Notes: generated by a model from the letters alone, not told the origin. A DNA stretch of 64,000 nucleotides from Bacteroidota bacterium (GCA_016720935.1 JADKJP010000001.1:6300-70299), one strand, 5' to 3'; positions 36,510 to 45,189 are shown, numbered from the stretch's first letter. A program made the numbers and translations.

Positions 36510-37310
36510 ATGAAAAAGAAACTTCTTTCCTCTGTCTTTCTTGTGCTTTTCCTGTTCTCCTGCAGTAAAGTTCCGATCACAAAAAGGAAGCAAATGAATT
36601 TATTACCTGAGAGTGAATTGATGTCGATGAGCCTCAGCAATTACAAAGATTTCCTCAATCAACATCCTGCCGTCAATGGAACCGCGGATGCGAACATGGT
36701 GAAGAATGTAGGAGCAAAAATCTCAGCTGCCGTAACGCGTTACATGAATCAAAACGGTTATGCAAAAAGAGTTGCCGGTTATAAATGGGAATTCAATCTC
36801 GTAAATTCTCAGGAAGTGAATGCATGGTGTATGCCCGGCGGGAAAGTTGTCGTATATAGTGGATTACTTCCCGTTACGCAGGACGAATCGAGTCTGGCCA
36901 TTGTCATGGGTCATGAAATCGCCCATGCTGTTGCGCGACATGGTAATGAGCGGATGAGCCAGATGATGGTTTCTACTTTGGGCGGAATGGCGCTTGATGT
37001 GGCATTGTCCCAAAAAAGCGCGGAGACCAGGAATATTTTTATGACAGCCTACGGAGCAGGTTCTGTATTAGGAACACTTGCATATTCACGGACACACGAA
37101 ACAGAAGCCGATAAACTCGGATTGATTTTCGCCGCGATGGCAGGTTATGATCCTCAGAAGTCGATCACATTTTGGGAACGGATGGCCTCAAAAGGAGGAG
37201 CAAAACCACCGGAACTGTTGAGTACACATCCAAGTGATCAAACCCGGATTAAAAATCTTAGAGAATTCATGCCCACCGCTTTAAAGTATTATCATCCGGG
37301 AACAAACTGA
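36510..37310 (+). CDS. M48 family metalloprotease, lipoprotein
   Basis: A 266-aa protein with the lipoprotein signal MKKKLLSSVFLVLFLFSCSK (lipobox LFSC). The M48 motif HEIAHAVARHGNE supplies the zinc-binding His pair and catalytic Glu; the third ligand is in the ETEADKLGL segment. Similar to BepA/LoiP/YcaL-type periplasmic outer-membrane quality-control peptidases. Just upstream of tRNA-Arg. Confidence 0.92.
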   Translation: MKKKLLSSVFLVLFLFSCSKVPITKRKQMNLLPESELMSMSLSNYKDFLNQHPAVNGTADANMVKNVGAKISAAVTRYMNQNGYAKRVAGYKWEFNLVNSQEVNAWCMPGGKVVVYSGLLPVTQDESSLAIVMGHEIAHAVARHGNERMSQMMVSTLGGMALDVALSQKSAETRNIFMTAYGAGSVLGTLAYSRTHETEADKLGLIFAAMAGYDPQKSITFWERMASKGGAKPPELLSTHPSDQTRIKNLREFMPTALKYYHPGTN

Positions 37311-37315
37311 AAGAA

Positions 37316-37345
37316 TTTGCAGAATTGATTTTTAATCTATCTTTG
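37316..37345 (+). promoter_or_regulatory. Promoter of tRNA-Arg, Bacteroidota consensus
   Basis: TTTG (37316-37319), 18 bp, then TATCTTTG (37338-37345): an almost perfect match to the TTTG-N19-TAnnTTTG housekeeping promoter of Bacteroidota. The tRNA begins 21 bases after the -7 box. It overlaps the end of the M48 gene by a few bases only at its upstream side. Confidence 0.8.
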
Positions 37346-37365
37346 CGCCCTCAAAATCTATTTCA

Positions 37366-37439
37366 GGACCCATAGCTTAATTGGATAGAGCATCTGACTA
37401 CGGATCAGAAGGTTGGGGGTTCGACTCCCTCTGGGTCCA
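37366..37439 (+). tRNA. tRNA-Arg(ACG), integration target of the 13-kb element
   Basis: A 74-nt tRNA. The acceptor stem GGACCCA / TGGGTCC is perfect, discriminator A. The anticodon stem CTGA/TCAG holds loop CTACGGA, giving anticodon ACG. The T-arm has GTTCGAC. Its 3' end (37416-37440) is the attL copy of the repeat found again at 50442-50466. The tRNA stays intact after integration. Confidence 0.97.
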
Positions 37440-37440
37440 C
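37416..37440 (+). repeat. attL: 25-bp repeat within the tRNA-Arg 3' end
   Basis: An 18-bp identical core (37423-37440, GACTCCCTCTGGGTCCAC) is shared with attR, extended to 25 bp with one mismatch (C37422 against T50448). The host-derived tRNA contributes the left part of this copy. Confidence 0.9.
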
Positions 37441-37454
37441 TTTTGAAAAGCGTT

Positions 37455-37497
37455 AACACCTGATTGTCAAAAAGATAGTCGGGTGTTTTTTTTTTGA
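37455..37497 (+). terminator. Element-supplied terminator for tRNA-Arg
   Basis: ACACCTGA..T / A..GTCGGGTGT stem, ~15-nt loop, then a run of ten T. It begins 15 bp after the tRNA. The host's presumed original tRNA terminator now lies past attR at 50473-50502. Confidence 0.8.
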
Positions 37498-37580
37498 ATG
37501 GACCGCTACGGGACCAAAACCGCACCTGTCCTTTTTTAAAGACCCCTCTGAAGATACTTTGTGTGTTCAAAATCTAACCG

Positions 37581-37832
37581 ATGAGAACACTAAAGAAACA
37601 AGCTCGAAAAAAGAAAGGACGATCAAAGATTACCATTCAACAAATAGTTGATGGAATAAAGTTTCTGTCTGAGGGTATTGGTAATGCAATAACGATCCAC
37701 AAGCTCTTTTCATGGCTTACGTGGGTTATTACCGGACCAGACGATTTGAATATTTTATTTTTCAAATTGGTTTACTCCCTGAGTTATTTGTTGGAAAAAT
37801 ACGTGAATGAATTAATCGGTGGTTTTAGATAA
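37581..37832 (+). CDS. Small basic protein of unknown function in the element
   Basis: An 83-aa open frame with a strongly basic N-terminus (KKQARKKKGRSK) and a hydrophobic second half (LFSWLTWVITG, ILFFKLVYSLSYLL) that could contact membrane. It is the only rightward ORF of the element and is convergent with the FRG gene, 8 bp apart. No family recognised. It could be a small membrane peptide, or not expressed. Confidence 0.4.
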   Translation: MRTLKKQARKKKGRSKITIQQIVDGIKFLSEGIGNAITIHKLFSWLTWVITGPDDLNILFFKLVYSLSYLLEKYVNELIGGFR

Positions 37833-37840
37833 ATCAGGTT

Positions 37841-38749
37841 TTAACCGTTTTTATAAATTAAAGACTTTGCCAACCCATCAAGCCCAGGGAATAAAATTTC
37901 ATAATTCAAATTCATCATCCGAAGCATTCTATTGATGGGTCCTCGAAGATTGGCTGAGAAGTTTAATTTATACAAAGCTACTTCATGCCTTCTTTTTTGG
38001 TCTTGAAATAGGTCAGTGAAATCTTCAATTCCAATCGATTCATAATTTATTGCCTCTTTTCCCTTGTCAAAGAACGACATTGCATTTTTTTCAAATGATA
38101 TTTCTGAATCTGTACCTAATACGAACAACCCTTGCTGCCTTGATATTCTTTCTGAAAATATTTCGGGTTCGAATGATATCAATGCCGGCCGAACGTTTGA
38201 ACTTTCTTTTCCAATGAATGAATTCGCAACATCTCTTTGAAGGTGGTAAATTTCGTCAATAGTTGTCTCTTCGCGGTCGTATGAAGTAACCTTTAAATCA
38301 TGGAGTCTGTTAAAAATTGCATCATTATTTATACCAACTACAGAGAACCCAGATTTTTTGGGTTCCATTGATGCAAAAAACAGTGCAACATAAAATGAAT
38401 TTGTAAAATCAATCAATCGGGTAGGACCGCCATGATGCTGAATAATCGATAACCATTCTATGTTATTATTTTCTGATGGTCTGTGAATATTAAAAAAATG
38501 TGCCTTTCTTTTGAATTCATGTAGCATCCACTTTTCTGAAAAAGTATATTCGCTTCTTGCAGTTATTGAGTCCCGTATAAACCTTTCAAGCGAAGATTCC
38601 AGCCTCCAGGATTCATCGGATTGACCCCGATAAACAAATAGTCCCTTCAGCAGTTTATCGATAAGTCCGACTTGCTCAATATTTATAATCTTTGCTTCGT
38701 AAAACCTGTAAATTTCAGCCGACCTTCTAAGTTCTGTGTTAAAAATCAT
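37841..38749 (-). CDS. FRG domain-containing protein
   Basis: A 302-aa protein. LFVYRGQSDESWRLESSLER is the N-terminal FRG-type motif (F/Y-R-G), followed by WLSIIQHHGGPTRLIDFTNSFYVALFFA, the second hallmark of the FRG domain (~30-150). FRG proteins of unknown biochemistry are frequent in mobile islands and near defence genes. It is the tRNA-proximal cargo gene, separated from the tape-measure operon by the exported-protein gene and a terminator. AT-rich. Cytoplasmic by sequence. Confidence 0.82.
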   Translation of the reverse strand: MIFNTELRRSAEIYRFYEAKIINIEQVGLIDKLLKGLFVYRGQSDESWRLESSLERFIRDSITARSEYTFSEKWMLHEFKRKAHFFNIHRPSENNNIEWLSIIQHHGGPTRLIDFTNSFYVALFFASMEPKKSGFSVVGINNDAIFNRLHDLKVTSYDREETTIDEIYHLQRDVANSFIGKESSNVRPALISFEPEIFSERISRQQGLFVLGTDSEISFEKNAMSFFDKGKEAINYESIGIEDFTDLFQDQKRRHEVALYKLNFSANLRGPINRMLRMMNLNYEILFPGLDGLAKSLIYKNG

Positions 38750-38784
38750 AAGTAATTATGTTAGCACAAGTCGAATTTCTATAT

Positions 38785-39342
38785 TTATTTAACAAAAGGT
38801 TGCTTCATCAGCTCTTTGACTTGTTCTACCATGTTTTTGAACTTACCGAAATCTTCCTGCTCAAGAAACACCATGGACTTATCTGAATAAGAAGCCACCT
38901 GAATATAGCCGCTCCACTTGTTATCGTTCTGTGAGAAATAACATCCTGATTTAAATCCTCCTCTTGTTTTAAATTCTACTTCAGTATAAGTTTTAGCTGT
39001 ATCATTAAATATTTTCGATTGAATAAAATCCAACGAAGCTATTAGTCCATCCAGCTCATCCGCATCAACAAACGCAATGTAGTCTGAATATTGTGTTGAA
39101 CATTCAAACCGTGCACCACTCAATGTTTTACTCCCTGGATCTGTCAGGTTGGTAATTTTCATCATTTTGATTTTCATACCCCGGATTTTTCCAACATCAA
39201 AAAATTCTCTTTTCATTAAAGATCCAGAGCGTTCTGAAAACTTCTCCAAAAGGCTTTTATACAGAGTGTCTTTTTGCGCTTCGCACAATGATGTAAACAT
39301 TAAGCTAATAATTAACAATAGAAAATATTTATTTTTTTTCAT
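38785..39342 (-). CDS. Exported protein of unknown function, element cargo
   Basis: A 185-aa protein with a signal peptide (YFLLLIISLMFTSLCEAQ). The mature part has SDYIAFVDADELDGLIASLDFIQ and a strand-rich end; no family recognised. It and the FRG gene lie downstream of the tape-measure terminator and probably form a separate cargo unit; 35 bp lie between them. Confidence 0.65.
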   Translation of the reverse strand: MKKNKYFLLLIISLMFTSLCEAQKDTLYKSLLEKFSERSGSLMKREFFDVGKIRGMKIKMMKITNLTDPGSKTLSGARFECSTQYSDYIAFVDADELDGLIASLDFIQSKIFNDTAKTYTEVEFKTRGGFKSGCYFSQNDNKWSGYIQVASYSDKSMVFLEQEDFGKFKNMVEQVKELMKQPFVK

Positions 39343-39375
39343 GATAAGTGAGTTTTTGGTATTTCAAATATAAAC

Positions 39376-39400
39376 AAAAAGCCCGGATTTCTCCGGGCTA
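39376..39400 (-). terminator. Terminator of the tape-measure operon
   Basis: Minus strand: AGCCCGGA / TCCGGGCT stem, 4-nt loop, then TTTTTG. About 85 bp after the tape-measure stop and before the exported-protein start. Confidence 0.8.
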
Positions 39401-39423
39401 ATTGCATCATTCAAAACAAACTA

Positions 39424-39472
39424 GGACCGGAATGGCGTACCGGCCCGTTGATAGGAATTCAAACCTATCAAC
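39424..39472. other. Two further hairpins after the tape-measure gene
   Basis: GGACCGG...CCGGCC around 39424-39445 and a 9-bp perfect stem GTTGATAGG / CCTATCAAC (39447-39455, 39464-39472). With the terminator these make three consecutive stem-loops in ~100 bp. Role unknown: 3' end protection, packaging-like site or a small RNA. Confidence 0.5.
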
Positions 39473-39486
39473 TTCTTAAATATTTG

Positions 39487-42400
39487 TCATGCCTTCTGCC
39501 TTTCTGCAAGACGGGTAGTTCTATCAGTAGCAGATTTAATGTCTTCAATAAATGTAACCGGAGCAGGCATCTTTGAAATCGCCCTGGTGAATGCAATCTC
39601 CATGTCCTCGGTTGTTGGAACGGGGATGCTTTGAGAAGAAGTAAACCCGGCAGTTGGCGCAAAGCCGCCACCGGAAAATTGATGTACACTCTGTCTTCCA
39701 TGGGTGCGTCTTCTGAGCGGCTCGATCACATTCTTTACAAACGGAGATACCTCTGGATGCGATAGTACCTTGTGAGGAATCACGTATTCCCTCTTGTGAT
39801 ACGTCCAAGGTCTTGGCCCGACTGCAGTTGATTCGGATGTAGGGTTTCCGTCACCGGTATAACCACCATCATAAAATCCTGACTTCTGACTTCTGATAGC
39901 ATCCACATTCTGAAGTCCTGCGGCAAGTGAAGCAGCAGCAGCAATGGCATTGAAAGGCCATGCGTAAGCTGCAAGCGATTGCGTTACTCCGAGATATGTA
40001 TTGATCAGTGCCTTTGAGATGGCAAGAGCCTTGTACTGGGCTGAATCTTTGGAAAAGAATCCTGCAGCTGTATCCAGGGCATTTGTGATGACACCAAGTT
40101 TCTGAGCTTCATTCTGAAGTGTGATCTGGGTTCTGAGTTTTTCGTACTTCTCATGAATCAGATTCTTTTCTTCCTCGGTACGTTGCTTGCTTGAAATCTC
40201 AACAGCCTCCTGAGCATTGAGCTGACTCATCATCAGGTCCAGTTCCTTGGATGCATTCTCCGCTCCTGCATCAAGGCGAAGATTTGCGAATTCTAAATCA
40301 GCCTGGGCAAGTGCATTAAGTCCTTCAAGTTTTACTTGACTGATTCTATCGGTACTGCTTTTAACCGATTCAAATTCTAATGCATCATATTTCTGTTGAA
40401 TTAACTCCCTGTTGACAGCACCTTGCTCAGTAATGCCATTGAGTTTATTTATTTTCTCTTGCTCAGAAAGTAGCTTGAAATCCTTAGTGCCCTGAATCCT
40501 CTGTAGTTCATCTGCTGTGAGTTTATCTTCTGCAGCCAGTTCCTTTTTCTTTGCAAGCTCAAGTGCCTCAATCTTTAATTTTGATTGATGATTTATTTCT
40601 TCAAGTTCCCTTGCATTTCTTTCAAGCTGGGTTCTTGCTTCTGCGATTGCTTGTTGATCCTTTGCTTCAGCAAGAGTTCTTCTTATTTCAAGTTCATGTT
40701 CTTCATTTCTGATAAGGGTCTGAAGCTCTTCTTCAGCAAATTTTTGATTGAGTGACTTGAGATTATTTTTACTTTCCTCAAGAATGTTCTCTCTGATCCG
40801 AATTTCTTCTTTCGAATTCCCGCTCACGGCAGCAAGTTTCCGGTCCCGAGCAAGCTGTTCGGCTGCAATTTCCTTTTCAAGACCGTCCTTTGTGATATCG
40901 ATAATTGACTGACGTACATCAAAAGCGAGCGCACGCTGCTTGTCGGCAGCTTCTTTTTGGATTTCAGCAACACGAAGTGAGAATGCTGCTTCGATGCCTG
41001 TGATGTCTTCGCCTTTTGCTGTGGCAATTTTCACGGCCTGCTCACGTTCTTTCTCAGCCAGTTCCAGTTGTTGGTTGGTAGTATCAGATCCTTCGAGTTG
41101 TCTGCGCTTGATTTCTATGGCAAGGAGATCAGTCTGTAATTTGTCCGCAATTTTCTGCTTCTCCGTTTCGAATTCTTTCTGAGCAACAACGATATCGGCA
41201 TACGTTTTTACATAGGCCTTCTTGAGTTCGTCCAGATCCTTGATCTGATCATCTGTGAGTTTACCATTTGCCTGTTTTAAGAGAAGCAGGTTTCCGATTT
41301 GCTTGGTGATATTCTCCTTCTGCGCTTTGAGCTTCTCTGCTTCGATTGTGGCAGTATCCTGACCTGCAGCCTTGGCAAGACGAGATTCTATTTCATAACG
41401 CTGTACAATCGCTTCCTGTTGTGTTTTCAGAGCCTCCGCATTTTTCTTCAGTCCTTCTGCCTGATCGTTGTCAAGTAGTCCGATCGCTTTACCTATTTTA
41501 GGAAGGATGTCGATTAATTTATCGGCCAGGAAAATGAGCTGAAGAATCGGCGATAAGATAACCCCGAAGATTCCAACCTTGCTTTGAATGAATGCCGATA
41601 GGTCTTGAATGCTTGATTTTACCTTACTGAAATTCGCAATCAGAAGACCAATACCAACAACCAGCGCACCGATGCCGGTCGAGATCAAAGCAGCCGTGAA
41701 AATTCTTACGCCAACAGTTGTGGCAGATGTGGTGATACCGAAAATCCTGAGAAGGTTCGTGGAAACTGCAAGCGCACCATTCCAGAGAAATTGAGCCGCG
41801 GCAGTTGCTTTCACTACCAGAGAAGATTCCTTTTGCAGCGCATTGGTGATCTCGGTAACTGAATTCAGAACCAGAAGTGCTGATGCTGTCTTCTGGATAG
41901 CGAGCTGAATATTTTCAGACTCCTTGCCGAAAAGTCCGGAAGCTCCTTGAATAAGCGTGAACCCTGCAACAACGGTCTTCACCCCTTCGGTAATCGCATT
42001 GAATGTGGAGGTATCTGAAGCGAGGTTTTTGATCTCCTGCTTGATGTCTCCGAGTTTGTCCTTGGCCTCCGCTGCCAGATTAACAAACTGAGCCTTCACA
42101 TCATCGGTTGCAAGGAGTGAAGCATCACTGTATGCTTTGATGAGTTGGGTGAGTTCCTTTAATGAACCCGCCTGCTCGATGGTCGTCTTTCCGGTTGCAA
42201 GAAGAGCAGCCTGAACCTGTGAAAATTTATCCTTTGACTCAGCAGCAAGATTTGAAATTCCTGCGTTGATATCATCCAGCGTATTCTGCGCATTCTCAAA
42301 ACCTGCTTTGTTGATATCGGCTTTCAGGTTAGCAAGCTCTGTAAGTTTCTGCTTTACCGATTCAAGAGCTCCGGCATAGTTACCGACATTCCGCTGATTC

Positions 42401-42852
42401 CTTCCGGTACTTGCTTCCTGCTCCTTCAGCTTTGTATTGAGAGAAGTAATGGAAGCAGACAGAGCTTTTCCGCGTTCTGATGTTTCGCGTTCCGATTCAG
42501 AAAGCAGATTCCATTCCCGGATACTTGCCGCGAGCTGGTTCTGAAGCTGACGAAGCGAGTCCTGTTTGTTTTGATCAGCGGCGAGAGAAAGCTGTACCGC
42601 CTTCTCCTGGTTGCGGATTTCTGTGGTTAAGGCTTTTTCTTTTTGCTCAAGCAGGATGGCTTCACGCTGAAGGTCCTTAAATTCCTGAGTGGCTTCTTTT
42701 CCGGCAGCTGCCAGCAGGCTCATCTGCTTTGCTACCTCTGCCTGTTCTTTGAATAATTTCTGAAGGCTCTCTCTTCCTGTTGCAATTCCGGTGATCAGAC
42801 CTTTGATGTCCACATCCACCTGAAGGAGGACTTTATCTTTTACCTCTGCCAA
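39487..42852 (-). CDS. Phage tail tape measure-like protein
   Basis: A 1121-aa protein. The N-terminal third is helical (VDVDIKGLITGIATGRESLQKLFKEQAEVAK..). A hydrophobic block at ~360-460 (FTAALISTGIGALVVGIGLLIAN and VGIFGVILSPILQLIFLADKL) resembles the membrane-insertion segments of tape-measure proteins. A long coiled coil (~480-950) follows, then SKALINTYLGVTQSLAAYAWPFNAIAAAASLAAGLQNV and GGYTGDG...YHKREYVIPHKVL, an ending common to Bacteroidota tail tape measures. In phages this protein sets tail length and enters the host at ejection. No other structural gene is in the element, which is unusual. Confidence 0.8.
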   Translation of the reverse strand: MAEVKDKVLLQVDVDIKGLITGIATGRESLQKLFKEQAEVAKQMSLLAAAGKEATQEFKDLQREAILLEQKEKALTTEIRNQEKAVQLSLAADQNKQDSLRQLQNQLAASIREWNLLSESERETSERGKALSASITSLNTKLKEQEASTGRNQRNVGNYAGALESVKQKLTELANLKADINKAGFENAQNTLDDINAGISNLAAESKDKFSQVQAALLATGKTTIEQAGSLKELTQLIKAYSDASLLATDDVKAQFVNLAAEAKDKLGDIKQEIKNLASDTSTFNAITEGVKTVVAGFTLIQGASGLFGKESENIQLAIQKTASALLVLNSVTEITNALQKESSLVVKATAAAQFLWNGALAVSTNLLRIFGITTSATTVGVRIFTAALISTGIGALVVGIGLLIANFSKVKSSIQDLSAFIQSKVGIFGVILSPILQLIFLADKLIDILPKIGKAIGLLDNDQAEGLKKNAEALKTQQEAIVQRYEIESRLAKAAGQDTATIEAEKLKAQKENITKQIGNLLLLKQANGKLTDDQIKDLDELKKAYVKTYADIVVAQKEFETEKQKIADKLQTDLLAIEIKRRQLEGSDTTNQQLELAEKEREQAVKIATAKGEDITGIEAAFSLRVAEIQKEAADKQRALAFDVRQSIIDITKDGLEKEIAAEQLARDRKLAAVSGNSKEEIRIRENILEESKNNLKSLNQKFAEEELQTLIRNEEHELEIRRTLAEAKDQQAIAEARTQLERNARELEEINHQSKLKIEALELAKKKELAAEDKLTADELQRIQGTKDFKLLSEQEKINKLNGITEQGAVNRELIQQKYDALEFESVKSSTDRISQVKLEGLNALAQADLEFANLRLDAGAENASKELDLMMSQLNAQEAVEISSKQRTEEEKNLIHEKYEKLRTQITLQNEAQKLGVITNALDTAAGFFSKDSAQYKALAISKALINTYLGVTQSLAAYAWPFNAIAAAASLAAGLQNVDAIRSQKSGFYDGGYTGDGNPTSESTAVGPRPWTYHKREYVIPHKVLSHPEVSPFVKNVIEPLRRRTHGRQSVHQFSGGGFAPTAGFTSSQSIPVPTTEDMEIAFTRAISKMPAPVTFIEDIKSATDRTTRLAERQKA

Positions 42853-42899
42853 TGCTCATTACTTTCTGTTTAAAATATTAATGTTTACTAAATAGGAAA

Positions 42900-43292
42900 T
42901 CATTCAACTGTCGGCCCGATAACAGTTTGCTGTGATCCTTGAGTAGGAGGGTGTTGGACTGACGCTTTTAGTTTTTCAATTTCTAATCTGGTATCTTCAT
43001 TGGGTACAACGATTGTAAGGATTTGTTCCGCGGTGCTGTTCACTTCGAGTTCAGCCCTTGATAATTTCGGGATTGCATACTCAAATAGTGATATCATGAT
43101 ATCAAGATACCTGGCTGGGCTTCTCCTGCGGAGCTTTGCAATAGCTGCAAGAATGTTGTCATATTCTGATTCAATCAGGCTCGTGATTAATTCTCTTGCA
43201 AGTTTATTTCGCTTATCCGGACCTCTGGGCTTTGCCTTTTGTTTAGCGAGCTTTGCCCGTTCAACATTAAATGAAGTTGAATTTCTTGCCAT
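42900..43292 (-). CDS. Unknown helical protein of the element (possible DNA-binding/terminase-small-like)
   Basis: A 130-aa protein with a basic N-terminus (AKLAKQKAKPRGPDKRNK), then helices LARELITSLIESEYDNILAAIAKLRRRSPARYLDIMISLFEYAIPKLSRAE. The pattern recalls small phage packaging or DUF5681-like proteins with a GPDKRNK linker. The start overlaps the upstream 65-aa gene (TAATG). Lies directly upstream of the tape-measure gene. The family call is weak; it is clearly part of the operon. Confidence 0.55.
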   Translation of the reverse strand: MARNSTSFNVERAKLAKQKAKPRGPDKRNKLARELITSLIESEYDNILAAIAKLRRRSPARYLDIMISLFEYAIPKLSRAELEVNSTAEQILTIVVPNEDTRLEIEKLKASVQHPPTQGSQQTVIGPTVE

Positions 43293-43489
43293 TAGAAATA
43301 CCTCCTCCCGGTTGTGTTGCGACCAATTACTTCGCTCGCTTCACTATTCGACTTAGTTGAACGGTATTGCTTTTTCCGGTCCGCCTTTTCCAGTCTGGCA
43401 ATATCCAGGGAAAGCTTTTCGATTCTTTCCTTCAATCTCATAGCGCTTGTATCAGAAATTCGTCCGGAATTTTTCTCATTGGATTTCAT
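43292..43489 (-). CDS. Small coiled-coil protein of unknown function
   Basis: 65 aa, Lys/Arg/Glu-rich: MRLKERIEKLSLDIARLEKADRKKQYR forms an amphipathic helix. Its stop shares one base with the start of the 130-aa gene, which supports it being real. Function unknown. Confidence 0.55.
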   Translation of the reverse strand: MKSNEKNSGRISDTSAMRLKERIEKLSLDIARLEKADRKKQYRSTKSNSEASEVIGRNTTGRRYF

Positions 43490-43563
43490 TTTTTGTTCTT
43501 TCGTTTAAATTACCTTATTGAATTTGAATAAGTGTTGCAACACTGTTGCAACAGGTGTTCACT

Positions 43564-44220
43564 TTAACTTTTCAGACGTTTGACCAGATCGATCCATGGG
43601 CCCAAAGAAATAGCAAGACCGCCATTTTTGTCAAATCCAACATAGTCCCGGAGTGTTCCGCCTTGTGTGCCATTTGGGTCAATAGCGCGATTCAGTCCGG
43701 TTTCTTTGCGCGTGAATTCATTGAACTTTGTGATTGAATCAATCATTCCCTGATATGCTTCGTGCAGTTCTTTTTCTTTTTCTGTGACTGCGAAGACTGA
43801 AGATTCGATTTCAACTGAATGCAGCCATGTTTCAGAAATAGTTACATCATAATCCGAAATAACATAAGCGTCCAAAGGGGCGGCAATTCTTTCAGTTCGT
43901 TTCAGTCCCTCATTCGCGGAATGACAAAATCTGGACGTACTGGGCCATTCAATTCTATCAAGAAACGACCGTCGACTTTCTTTGAATCCACCAGGAAGCG
44001 CGGGAGTTTCGGGAGCGATAGATTCAAAATAGCGTTTTGCGAATCTTTCGGGATCATGAAGCGCCTCTGAAAGGTTGTCTGTTGAAATTGGTATTCCCGC
44101 TTCTTTCGCTTCGTCAAGAAATACCTGAATAGGAATCAGCCCTTGTTTTGCTGAAAGGATTCTCCTGTTTATTTGATCTTCATTTTTGTAGACGAGTACT
44201 TTTTCATTTGTTGTTTTCAT
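43564..44220 (-). CDS. Unknown element protein
   Basis: From ATG 44220 (MKTTNEKVLVYKN) the protein is 218 aa; the frame is open to an ATG at 44247, which would overlap the previous gene. No signal or membrane helix; mixed charged. Contains LSEALHDPERFAKRYFE and a C-terminal DYVGFDKNGGLAISLGPWIDLVKRL. Sits between the paralogous small genes and the packaging-like gene. No family recognised. Confidence 0.6.
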   Translation of the reverse strand: MKTTNEKVLVYKNEDQINRRILSAKQGLIPIQVFLDEAKEAGIPISTDNLSEALHDPERFAKRYFESIAPETPALPGGFKESRRSFLDRIEWPSTSRFCHSANEGLKRTERIAAPLDAYVISDYDVTISETWLHSVEIESSVFAVTEKEKELHEAYQGMIDSITKFNEFTRKETGLNRAIDPNGTQGGTLRDYVGFDKNGGLAISLGPWIDLVKRLKS

Positions 44221-44237
44221 TGCTTTGGTTTTGGTTT

Positions 44238-44639
44238 TTAAATGCACTGTATGAGAATATTTATTTGGTTTAACATTAATTCAAAGGTGATTCGACTGAA
44301 ATCATCCTGCCTGAATACATGGGCTAACAATCCGGATGAATTATATAAATCGATTTCTTGCGAGGTAGTAATCTCGTCATTGGCACTGCGCTTGCACGTG
44401 TAGATACATTTAATGAACTTCCTGTTCTGATTGTATAGCGTGACCTCCATAACTTCACGATTCAAAGAATCTATTTCAAGTTGAACAGTGATTCCTTTGC
44501 TGTCAAGCAGATCCGATAGATCATCAACAAATTCGATAACCCCAGGGAACAAACGTTCGGAAGCAATCAGCCTGTCTTCATAACTTAAAGGCCTGTTGAT
44601 TTGCTCAATTATTTCAGAATAGGAGTAGCTTGATTTCAT
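44238..44639 (-). CDS. Unknown element protein, paralog of its upstream neighbour
   Basis: A 133-aa acidic protein. ERLFPGVIEFVDDLSDLL, then GITVQLEIDSLNREVMEVTL and a C-terminal FELMLNQINIL align with the upstream 44636-45037 product (ENTFPGVSTML; DGIEMSIDSHEG; FKTALKQIKNI). The stop/start overlap with that gene is four bases. Probably a tandem duplication. Confidence 0.6.
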   Translation of the reverse strand: MKSSYSYSEIIEQINRPLSYEDRLIASERLFPGVIEFVDDLSDLLDSKGITVQLEIDSLNREVMEVTLYNQNRKFIKCIYTCKRSANDEITTSQEIDLYNSSGLLAHVFRQDDFSRITFELMLNQINILIQCI

Positions 44640-45037
44640 TTTAATAGTCCAATATTTTTTATTTGCTTGAGAGCGGTTTTAAACTGTTCGATACCGTAAT
44701 CTGACAAACTGAAAGACTGCAATTCCTTTCCCTTGATATCTCGGAACTTTAAGCTGACAATAATTTTCCCACCCAATTCTTGATCCTTGAATGCAATCAT
44801 TTCACATCTACTTCCAACTTCATTTACAAGCCCAAACCTTGTTGATATGATTCCCTCATGCGAATCAATACTCATTTCAATTCCATCTGGCCTGTAGCCG
44901 CTAACTGCCTCTCTCAACATTGTGCTTACGCCTGGGAATGTGTTTTCGCATTCCTTCATAATTGGATGATAACTCGGGTCCTGAACTACATCAAGAAGAA
45001 ATTCTGTTGTGGTGAATCTTGCTTTTTTCATGTACAT
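44636..45037 (-). CDS. Unknown element protein, paralog of its downstream neighbour
   Basis: 133 aa from ATG 45037 (MYMKKARFTT); a TTG start at 45058 would add seven residues. A conserved-looking block with FPGV and a helical C-terminus, as in the next gene. Sequence identity is low, so the duplication is old. A hairpin lies just upstream (stem around 45071-45102). No family recognised. Confidence 0.55.
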   Translation of the reverse strand: MYMKKARFTTTEFLLDVVQDPSYHPIMKECENTFPGVSTMLREAVSGYRPDGIEMSIDSHEGIISTRFGLVNEVGSRCEMIAFKDQELGGKIIVSLKFRDIKGKELQSFSLSDYGIEQFKTALKQIKNIGLLK

Positions 45038-45189
45038 TTGATCTATCAATTCGTCCAAGCTTTGATCAGGACCCGGTCTTTTACCTGCGTAAAAAGCCGG
45101 GTTTCTGCTTTTTAGGTCCCTTGGTGGTCCCGTTATTTTGATGTCTCGGATTCAATCGATTGTTATTCAAGTTTATGGATTCCTTTATT

